From JADJGC01 sp964617645 (GTDB taxonomy: Bacteria; Zixibacteria; MSB-5A5; CAIYYT01), in assembly GCA_964617645.1 (NCBI GenBank), contig CAZTYE010000006.1:171377-235376 (forward strand): a stretch of DNA of 64,000 nucleotides, in the 5' to 3' direction. The notes beneath the pieces were generated by a model. It was not told the origin of the DNA. It ran no database searches and was given only the letters and a program-made list of their open reading frames with translations. A program made the translations under genes and the position numbers. The first letter of the stretch is position 1. Every line of letters begins with the position of its first letter. Of this stretch, positions 18,842 to 25,925 are shown piece by piece.

Positions 18842-20197
18842 ATGGAAAATCTTCTCATCTGGTCAGTCGTCATCATCTTCTCCGCCATCGTGCTTGTAGT
18901 CTACTACCGGCAGTTCCGGCGCATCCGCCGCCGCGACGAACAACGCAAAAATGAGGCGCGCGCCCTCGGCATCGACAAGCCGCGCGCGCAGTATCCGATG
19001 ATCGACGCCTCCTATTGCATCGGCTGCGGTTCGTGCGTTGCGGTCTGCCCGGAAGGCGATGTGATCGGCATCGTCTGGGGAACGGCGACCGTGATCAACG
19101 GGGAACGCTGCGTCGGGCACGGCCATTGCGAGCAAGCCTGCCCGGTGGGGGCGCTGAAAGTGGGTCTCGGCGATGTCGCATCGCGGCCCGATATTCCGGT
19201 CTTGACCGCGACTGGCGAGAGCTCAGTTCCCGGTATTTTTATCGCCGGGGAATTGGGCGGCATTTCGCTGATTCGTAATGCGATCAATCAGGGTCGCACG
19301 GCGATCGATGAGATCGCGCGCCGTGCTGCCACGAATTCGGCGCGCCGCGACCTCGATGTGCTCATCGTCGGCGCCGGCCCGGCGGGACTGAGCGCCGCGC
19401 TGGCGGCGATCGAGCGGAAACTGCGTTATCTCGTCATCGACGAGCGCGACCTCGGCGGCACGATCCTGCACTACCCGCGCCGCAAGCTGGTCATGACACA
19501 GCCGGTAGACATTCCGTTGTATGGCAAGCTCGACAAGACCGAATACAGCAAAGAGTATCTCCTCGGCGTGTGGCAGGATTGCGTCGCCCGGTTCGGAATC
19601 GATCTTCACTGCGGCGAGCGGCTGGAGCAGATCGTTCATAGCGAAACGGATTTCGAAGTGCGCACCAACCATGACAGCTATCGCGCTCGACATGTCGTTC
19701 TGGCGCTCGGTCGCAGAGGAACGCCGCGCAAATTGGGTGTGCCGGGCGAAGACTCGCCCAAAGTCATGTACCAACTCACGGACGCGCAATCGTATCGCGG
19801 GCTTGACCTCCTGGTTGTCGGCGGCGGCGACAGCGCCGTCGAAGCCGCCATCGGTTTGGCGCGACAGCCGGGCAACCGCGTGACCGTCTCTTACCGCAAG
19901 AGCTCGTTTTTCCGCGTTAAGAAGAAAAATGAGATCGCGGTGCAGGGCCTGATCCAGTCCGGCAAGATCAATGCCGAATTCGACTCCGAAGTCGTGGCCA
20001 TCGAAAACAACTCGGCGACGCTAAAAACCAAGACCGGCGCTCGAATTCTCACCAATGACTACGTCTTCATTTTTGCCGGAGGCATCCCTCCCTTTGAAAT
20101 GCTGCGCTCCTTCGGAATTGCGTTTGGCGGCGACGACAAACCTGAATTGCGCCGGGAAAAAGCAAGCAATCGCGGCTTGATCAGCAAAAATTCCTGA
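18842..20197 (+). CDS. Membrane-anchored ferredoxin-flavoprotein NAD(P)H oxidoreductase, apparently permuted
   Basis: 451 residues from ATG 18842 (TTG 18818 is possible). The layout is: an N-terminal membrane anchor (about 5-22); two ferredoxin motifs, CIGCGSCVAVCP (Cys59-Cys69) and CVGHGHCEQACP (90-100, where the second Cys is His93); a segment SSVPGIFIAGELGG (about 124-150); an FAD Rossmann motif VGAGPAGLSAA (about 175); and an NAD(P)H motif VVGGGDSAVEAA (about 325). It belongs to the thioredoxin-reductase-like two-nucleotide flavoproteins but lacks their redox CXXC. The PGIF.AGE element normally ends such proteins; here it comes before the FAD motif and the usual C-terminal copy is missing. 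Placed 26 bases after the barrel gene, it probably feeds electrons from NAD(P)H into the membrane cytochrome, or takes them back. Confidence 0.78.
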   Translation: MENLLIWSVVIIFSAIVLVVYYRQFRRIRRRDEQRKNEARALGIDKPRAQYPMIDASYCIGCGSCVAVCPEGDVIGIVWGTATVINGERCVGHGHCEQACPVGALKVGLGDVASRPDIPVLTATGESSVPGIFIAGELGGISLIRNAINQGRTAIDEIARRAATNSARRDLDVLIVGAGPAGLSAALAAIERKLRYLVIDERDLGGTILHYPRRKLVMTQPVDIPLYGKLDKTEYSKEYLLGVWQDCVARFGIDLHCGERLEQIVHSETDFEVRTNHDSYRARHVVLALGRRGTPRKLGVPGEDSPKVMYQLTDAQSYRGLDLLVVGGGDSAVEAAIGLARQPGNRVTVSYRKSSFFRVKKKNEIAVQGLIQSGKINAEFDSEVVAIENNSATLKTKTGARILTNDYVFIFAGGIPPFEMLRSFGIAFGGDDKPELRREKASNRGLISKNS

Positions 20198-20297
20198 CCC
20201 GTTTGACGACGGACTCGTTACAGTCGGATGCTGGGAATTCTCTTCTTAGCACGCCCCGCTGAAGCGACGCCTCAATGGCGCCTTAATAAATCCTTGC

Positions 20298-20323
20298 GCC
20301 GGCGCAACCTCGCCTGCGCCGGC
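20298..20323 (+). terminator. Candidate terminator hairpin after the electron-transfer operon
   Basis: A 9-bp GC-only stem apart from one A-T pair (20298-20306 with 20315-20323) closes an 8-base loop, 100 bases past the flavoprotein stop. There is no strong T-run, so rho-independent action is doubtful. Confidence 0.45.
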
Positions 20324-20339
20324 TTCCGGCACGATATTA

Positions 20340-20368
20340 TTGACAACAGCGATAATTTCGACTAAATT
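20340..20368 (+). promoter_or_regulatory. Sigma-70-like promoter for TPR-CHAT gene B
   Basis: A perfect -35 box TTGACA (20340-20345), a 17-base spacer and a -10 box TAAATT (20363-20368, four of six matches) lie 34 bases upstream of the ATG at 20402. This separates the TPR-CHAT gene from the cytochrome operon. Confidence 0.55.
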
Positions 20369-20401
20369 GATCTAACTCTGTCATCTTGATGTTCGAAATC
20401 T

Positions 20402-23400
20402 ATGATTAATCGTCTGCCGTTTCTCGGGCTGAGCCTCGCTTTATTCCTTTCGTTCGCACTCCCGGCATTCAAAGCTGTTGAGTGCGCTGCCGCTGATTCT
20501 CTGCTGGTGGACTGGCAGCCGGTGCATCAGCGTGCCGAACGATTCGCCCAAGATCTCTCGTTTCGTGATCGCCGTGCGGTTTGGCAAGGTGATTCCGCTC
20601 GATCGCTCCTCATCGAGCTACTCGCAGCAGACAGCCGCAATCGCACGCTCAACGATAGCGCGCGCTATGTGTTGCATTTGGCGCTCGGAGACTACTACTG
20701 TCGCGATGGTTATCGCGATGAGGCGCTGAGTCATTGGCTTAACTGCGACCAACTTGCCAAGCCCCTATGGCCCGCGAATTCCGACGAACATCGCAATCTG
20801 CTGTGGCGACTATCAATACTCGCGCGCGGCGACGGTGATATCGCGGCAGCCGACTCGCTTGAGTCTTTGGCTCTATCGGATACGACTGTGGAATCGGCGG
20901 CGCAGAGCCGCCTTGGTCGACTGCGAGAACTGGCCAAGATCCTGATCCGGCTCATCAAAATCGAACAAGCTTGGAAGGTGCACGAACAAATCGTCCGGGA
21001 GTGGAGACGCACTCCGGTCGGCGATGCACAGGCGGTAGTCATCGCCTTGATGGATCTGGCTGAGGGGGCATCAAAGCTCACATTTACCAATTTCCAGATG
21101 CAGCGAACGGCGCAAGATTCCGCGGTCAGATTGGGCTACGAGGCATTGGCCATCGCCCGGCAGAGTCTTGGCGAGGAAGCGACCACCGTTGGATATGTGT
21201 TGAATCGGCTGGGCGACTACTGTCGCCGTCAAGGAGACGACGCGGCTGCCGAATCCTGTTGGCAGCAGGCATACGCTATAAACTCCAAAACGCGAAGCGA
21301 AGCGGATATCGAGACGCAGGGCAGCATCGCCAGAATCGGCGGCTTGTGTGTCGCGCGCGGCGATTATTCCCGCGCCGAACAACTCCTCACCAAAGCCGTG
21401 GAATTACGCAAGCAGACTCAGGGAGATGATCATCAGGAAGTCGCAGCGATGCTCTCCGGCCTCGCGAGCTTGTATCGACAAACCGGACGGTTCGCCCGCG
21501 CCGAGTCACTGCTGACTCAATCTTTGTCGATTCGGTGCCGGGCGCTTCCGCCGACGCATCCGGACATCGCCGCGAATCTGAACGCGCTCGGGCGGGTCTG
21601 CTTCGATCGGGGATCTCTGGCCGCTGCCGAATCACACTGGCTCGACGCTCTCTCCCGATTCGAGTCGGTACTTGGCGGTAACGATGCGGCGACCGTCGCC
21701 GTCAGGCAGAATCTGGCGAGCCTTTACGTTGAGTGGGGACGGGAAGGCGATGCGCTGGCCATGTACAAAGCAGTGCTGGCGGCGCGTCGGAATTTTCTCG
21801 GGGAAGACCATCCTGCGGTCATCGCAAGTCTCGTACAGATCGCGGACCTGCATCTGCAACTCGATCAAGTCAATGAGGCCGAGAGGGCGATCGACGAAGC
21901 GCGTCGCTTAATGTTGAGTCGCGGTGGAGCGCTCTCTCGCGATCTTGTGCTTGCAGAAGCGAACCTATTATCTCACCGTCGCCTGTTTCGGGAGTCCGAC
22001 AGTCTCCTCACCTTGATCGTGGCGCAGATTGCCGAGACACATGGCGACAGTTCGATTGTGCTTATGGACCCTCTTCAGCGCCTCGCTGCTAACAAATCTG
22101 CGCAACATGACTTCTGGGCGGCTGACAGCCTCCTCAAGATATTGGAGCAAGTCGCCCTGCAAAATGGCGTCACGGCGACCCCGCAGTTTGCAGAAGCTCT
22201 GCAACTTCATGGCGACGCGCTCCACGCCCTCGGTAGTGATTCTGCAGCCTTCTCCCTGTACCGCCAATCGTTTGCGATATCGGAAGCGAGCTTTCATGAT
22301 GGCATTGCCGTTTTACCCGAGCGGCAGGCCATCGAATTTGGCCGTAAATTGAGAAAAATTCGCGATCGCTGTCTGTCGGTTCTTGTCGATCGTCATGCGC
22401 CCGTGGCCGCAATCCCGACAACGAGGAGACCGGACTCTCAATTGCCGGACGAGCAACAGCGATTCCTTCTCAAGCTAACTGGTACGAAGTCGGCGATTCA
22501 AGACATCGCTTATCGACGGCGGTGCCTGTACAACTCCACCTGCGGCGGTGAAGCTCAAGTTCTGCTCGACTCCCTCACCGACATCAGTTTGGGACTTTCC
22601 CGACTGTATTTGACTGTGGCCCTCGACACATCGGCAGTAGGAATGGACGGCAGAATTCGTCGGTTGGCTACAGCGAAGGATATACTGGAAGCGCGTTTGT
22701 CCCGCACCAAGTGCGCAATCCAAGATGACGATTGGCGCGACCCGGCATTCGCTGATTCACTTTTCGCTTCTCTCGGTGATCACCATGCCGGCGTCGACTT
22801 CGTGCGTTTCGAGCGTTTCCGGCCGGATCACGCAAATTCGATTCCGTGCTACGCAGCGATCGTTGCCCAACAGCAGGAAGTCAGCTTGCTCAATTTGGGA
22901 CCGGCCGCGCGCATCGACCGGGCGATTGACAGTTTGCAGCGGCACTTTCAGGAGCTTTCCCGTAATGGCGGGCTAATCACCGACGCCGCTCTCCGCGAGT
23001 ACCGGGATCGGTCCCGCCGGCTTCGAGAACTTGTCTGGTCTCCGTTTGCGCGGCTCGTTGAGACAGTTGGAAAGATCTATGTCTCGCCGGACGCTGTACT
23101 AAACGCCATCTCCTTCGCCGCGCTGCCCGAAGGCGACAACAGCTACCTCGTCGAGAACCACGACATCGCCTATGTCAACGCCCTGCGCGATATCTGGCGC
23201 GATCCCGCCGCGGCTGTTCTTGATGGGCGTCTGCTCAGCGTCGGCGATCCTGACTTTGAGAGTTCATCCAAACCACCAACTGCGAATGCGGAACACGCCA
23301 GCTCCATCGTCTCGCGCGACGGCAGCGCCATTGCGAGTACCCGCTCATCATCGCCGCGATGCCCCTTTGCCAAAGCGGAAGTGCTCTCGCTGCCGGCTTC

Positions 23401-24025
23401 CCGATACGAAGCGACTGCGGTTGCCGATTTTTGGCAACGGAGTAACGGCAGATTTGCGACTTCACTGTTGGGCCGCGAAGCAACCGAAGAGCAATTCAAA
23501 GCGCTCGCACCTGCTTGCGATGTTCTGCATATCGCTACTCATGCCTACCGCTGGGACGCCGGTTGCCTCTCCGGCGTGGCGCAATCGGTTGCGAAAGAGC
23601 ACCCGCACCTCTTGACCGGCCTGCTCTTGGCGGGTGCCGCTTCTCGTCAAAGGGAAGACGCCGCGTCGGCGCTCGACGATGGAATTCTCACGGCCGAGGA
23701 AATCTCGAATCTCAATTTGCACAAAGCCCGACTCGTTGTTCTCTCTGCCTGTGAATCGGGGTTGGGCGAGTTTATCGCCGGTGAAGGAGTGCTCGGTCTG
23801 CGCCGCGCGTTTCAGGTCGCGGGCGCCAGATCGGTTGTGACATCGCTCTGGGAAATCTCCGATCAGTCAACGGCGCGATTAATGCGCTATCTTTATGAAG
23901 GGCTTAGCGATGGCGTGCAACCTGCGCTTCGTGATGCGCAGCTCAGGATGTTGAAGTCGCAGCGACTCAGTGGCGTTCCCGACCATCCTTATTCTTGGGG
24001 CGCCTTCGTAGCCTTTGGTTCCTGA
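20402..24025 (+). CDS. Exported TPR-CHAT (caspase-like) protein, module B
   Basis: 1207 residues with an N-terminal signal peptide (LPFLGLSLALFLSFALPAFKA). TPR repeats fill roughly residues 90-560 (AEQLLTKAVELRKQ, LASLYRQTGRFARAESLL), followed by a helical linker and a C-terminal CHAT peptidase domain (about 890-1207). The dyad is His1047 (HIATHAY) and Cys1117 (LSACESG), and the domain closes with DHPYSWGAFVAFG, almost as in the module A protein (DHPYSWGAFIAIG). It converges with an anti-sigma gene 35 bases downstream. The two TPR-CHAT proteins look like paralogues. Their substrate is unknown; the neighbouring envelope-spanning anti-sigma protein is a natural candidate. Confidence 0.88.
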   Translation: MINRLPFLGLSLALFLSFALPAFKAVECAAADSLLVDWQPVHQRAERFAQDLSFRDRRAVWQGDSARSLLIELLAADSRNRTLNDSARYVLHLALGDYYCRDGYRDEALSHWLNCDQLAKPLWPANSDEHRNLLWRLSILARGDGDIAAADSLESLALSDTTVESAAQSRLGRLRELAKILIRLIKIEQAWKVHEQIVREWRRTPVGDAQAVVIALMDLAEGASKLTFTNFQMQRTAQDSAVRLGYEALAIARQSLGEEATTVGYVLNRLGDYCRRQGDDAAAESCWQQAYAINSKTRSEADIETQGSIARIGGLCVARGDYSRAEQLLTKAVELRKQTQGDDHQEVAAMLSGLASLYRQTGRFARAESLLTQSLSIRCRALPPTHPDIAANLNALGRVCFDRGSLAAAESHWLDALSRFESVLGGNDAATVAVRQNLASLYVEWGREGDALAMYKAVLAARRNFLGEDHPAVIASLVQIADLHLQLDQVNEAERAIDEARRLMLSRGGALSRDLVLAEANLLSHRRLFRESDSLLTLIVAQIAETHGDSSIVLMDPLQRLAANKSAQHDFWAADSLLKILEQVALQNGVTATPQFAEALQLHGDALHALGSDSAAFSLYRQSFAISEASFHDGIAVLPERQAIEFGRKLRKIRDRCLSVLVDRHAPVAAIPTTRRPDSQLPDEQQRFLLKLTGTKSAIQDIAYRRRCLYNSTCGGEAQVLLDSLTDISLGLSRLYLTVALDTSAVGMDGRIRRLATAKDILEARLSRTKCAIQDDDWRDPAFADSLFASLGDHHAGVDFVRFERFRPDHANSIPCYAAIVAQQQEVSLLNLGPAARIDRAIDSLQRHFQELSRNGGLITDAALREYRDRSRRLRELVWSPFARLVETVGKIYVSPDAVLNAISFAALPEGDNSYLVENHDIAYVNALRDIWRDPAAAVLDGRLLSVGDPDFESSSKPPTANAEHASSIVSRDGSAIASTRSSSPRCPFAKAEVLSLPASRYEATAVADFWQRSNGRFATSLLGREATEEQFKALAPACDVLHIATHAYRWDAGCLSGVAQSVAKEHPHLLTGLLLAGAASRQREDAASALDDGILTAEEISNLNLHKARLVVLSACESGLGEFIAGEGVLGLRRAFQVAGARSVVTSLWEISDQSTARLMRYLYEGLSDGVQPALRDAQLRMLKSQRLSGVPDHPYSWGAFVAFGS

Positions 24026-24060
24026 AGTTGCTCGTTCGCGGCAAGTTCTGCGGACAAATG

Positions 24061-24897
24061 TCACTTTGTGGTTTCGAGTCGAATTTCGAAAGGCGTCAGA
24101 AGCGAGTCGGTCGGATCGTCAGTGGCAATCTCACTCAGCACAAATGTCAGCCGCCCATCTGCGAGATTTCCGGTGAATACAATCGCGTCGATAATCCCCG
24201 GTTTGCTGAAGTCAAGCCAGTAACTTACTGACGCCTCCGGCACGACCGACAGCCGGTATTGATTCCTTGCCGCCAAGTGTGGATATGGGAATTGCAATCG
24301 CAAGTATTGATCCGGACTGCGGCGCTGAATGACCTGTGCCTCCCCTGCCGAACGTGCGGTCTCTCTAATCTCGATCGCGTGAGTTACGTCGGCTGCGGCA
24401 TTCGGCTGGCGCGTCTCCGGTTCTTGAGCAAGCCAAATCGCGGGCACTGCGGCAATCAGAAATAGCGCATACGCCACCGCCGGATTCCAGAGCAATCGCT
24501 TCCACGCTGATTCCCGCCGGACGACAGTCGTCGGCTGGCGAACCGCCGCTTGCGCTGCATGTCGGAATTGGCGCTCAACATCCTCCAGAAAATCAAGCTC
24601 CCCCTTGCACTCCGGGCAAGATTTCAGATGATTCTCGATTTGAGATTGTCTGTCAGGGTTTGTCGCAGAGCTGCCAAGGTAATAGTCGCTCAATTCTGCT
24701 TCGGAAATGTGCCGGGTTGCTTCTTTCAAGACTTCCTCAACGCTCTTTCGGGCCAACAAAGCGCCGGCTCGCAGCAGTTCCTGACACGATTGGCAGTTCC
24801 TTAAGTGACTGCGAAGCTGAAACGCCTCTCCCGGCGTCAACCGACCGATTGCCGCGTCGGCGATGAGCGATTGAAAACGAGGATCACTGCAGCTCAT
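24061..24897 (-). CDS. Zinc-finger anti-sigma factor, module B
   Basis: 278 residues. The N-terminal cytoplasmic part holds two zinc-finger-like HxxxCxxC motifs, SHLRNCQSC (about 30-38) and NHLKSCPEC (about 88-96), as in zf-HC2 anti-sigma domains but duplicated. A single membrane helix (about 136-155, AYALFLIAAVPAIWLA) leads to a C-terminal beta-rich domain of about 120 residues, presumably periplasmic (YWLDFSKPGIIDAIVF). It is encoded just downstream of the ECF sigma factor gene (50-base gap), its probable partner. Compared with the module A protein, this one keeps the zinc ligands. Signal perception through the periplasmic domain is inferred. Confidence 0.8.
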   Translation of the reverse strand: MSCSDPRFQSLIADAAIGRLTPGEAFQLRSHLRNCQSCQELLRAGALLARKSVEEVLKEATRHISEAELSDYYLGSSATNPDRQSQIENHLKSCPECKGELDFLEDVERQFRHAAQAAVRQPTTVVRRESAWKRLLWNPAVAYALFLIAAVPAIWLAQEPETRQPNAAADVTHAIEIRETARSAGEAQVIQRRSPDQYLRLQFPYPHLAARNQYRLSVVPEASVSYWLDFSKPGIIDAIVFTGNLADGRLTFVLSEIATDDPTDSLLTPFEIRLETTK

Positions 24898-24947
24898 AAA
24901 CCACCAGCGCTCCTCCCGATAATATGGTACTGCCGCCCGTCATTATG

Positions 24948-25493
24948 TTACAGTAGCCCATGTCTTCTCATTACCTCCCGGGCGCCCTCCATGCAGCGGT
25001 GAATTCGCACGCGCACAGTGCCTTCGCGCAAGCCAAACTTCGTCGCGATTTCCGCATTGCTCAGCTCTTCCAGAAACTTAAGCGTCAACAAGTCGCGACA
25101 CTCGGCGCCGATTTTCTCAAGAATAAAGTCCACAGTCTCCCGATTCGAAAAAGCGTCGCTTGAGTCGCTCGTTTGCGGCTCGTTCGCTTCCGGATGTCCT
25201 TCCGAGACATAGCGCCGATCAAGGTCAATGTCCTTCAGCACACTATTCAGAACGATCGAGCGAATGTAAGCGTTGAACTGCCTGAGATTCTCACCGGCAA
25301 ATGCCTGGCGTTTGAGATTTTGAATAATCGCCGCGATAATCTCCGCCTTGACATTCTCCGGATCACTTAGCCGCCGGCCTCCGAAGCGATAGAGAAAGCG
25401 CGTAATCGCCAACGATAAGGCGGCGATAGCCTCGCGGTCGCCGCGCTGAAGCCGCTCAAGGTACGAGCGCAGAAATTCAAGGTCGTCGTTCAT
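24948..25493 (-). CDS. ECF-type RNA polymerase sigma factor, module B
   Basis: 181 residues from ATG 25493, chosen because AGAGAA lies just upstream; TTG 25526 would add 11 residues. Region 2 is at about 45-85 (AEIIAAIIQNLKRQAF, LRQFNAYIRSIVLNSVL) and region 4 at about 120-175 with a helix-turn-helix (LTLKFLEELSNAEIATKFG, GTVRVRIHRCMEGAREV). It is transcribed divergently from the S74 surface-protein gene and heads a two-gene operon with its zinc-finger anti-sigma. The 432-base divergent region upstream contains overlapping inverted repeats that could be control sites. Confidence 0.85.
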   Translation of the reverse strand: MNDDLEFLRSYLERLQRGDREAIAALSLAITRFLYRFGGRRLSDPENVKAEIIAAIIQNLKRQAFAGENLRQFNAYIRSIVLNSVLKDIDLDRRYVSEGHPEANEPQTSDSSDAFSNRETVDFILEKIGAECRDLLTLKFLEELSNAEIATKFGLREGTVRVRIHRCMEGAREVMRRHGLL

Positions 25494-25925
25494 GCTTCTC
25501 TGAATGTCGGCCGGTCTGCGTTTCAACAGTCAAGGTCGCTTGTGCCGGCCCAAGTAATCATAGTTTGGCTAATGAGATCTGCTCAGAAGCGAATTTCGGT
25601 TACCAGACCGACTCTGACAACAAGAAAGTTGAACTGCCGGATCACCCGAAAGTTACAAAATTCGACCTTTCTTGTAACAGAATGTGCCCGAGCCATACCA
25701 AATAATTACAGCGCTTGCAAACTTGGAACGAGGGTTTCGGCAGGAACTCGTGGTCATCTGCGACTGCGTACGAATGTGACGCGGGAGCGGAGAGTCAGTC
25801 AAGTCGCCGCGGTGGCGCAAAGCGGGGGTAGTCGCCGCGGCGATTGATATTTGCATCGTTCACACGCAACTGAGAAACGAAATGAAATTGAATTCAGGTC
25901 TCATCAGCACACATGGGAGGAACGA
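25494..25925. promoter_or_regulatory. Divergent intergenic region with overlapping inverted repeats
   Basis: Between the sigma gene and the S74 gene. ACAAGAAAG (25620-25628) pairs with CTTTCTTGT (25668-25676), and GTTACAA (25652-25658) pairs with TTGTAAC (25672-25678), so two mutually exclusive pairings share one arm. A 12-base palindrome lies at 25832-25843. GGGAGG at 25915-25920 is the ribosome binding site of the next gene. A 101-codon frame here resembles nothing. Confidence 0.4.

Noticed and set aside
25542..25847. 101-codon frame in the divergent region
   Set aside because: Arg/Thr-rich translation, no ribosome site, covers the inverted repeats and palindrome.
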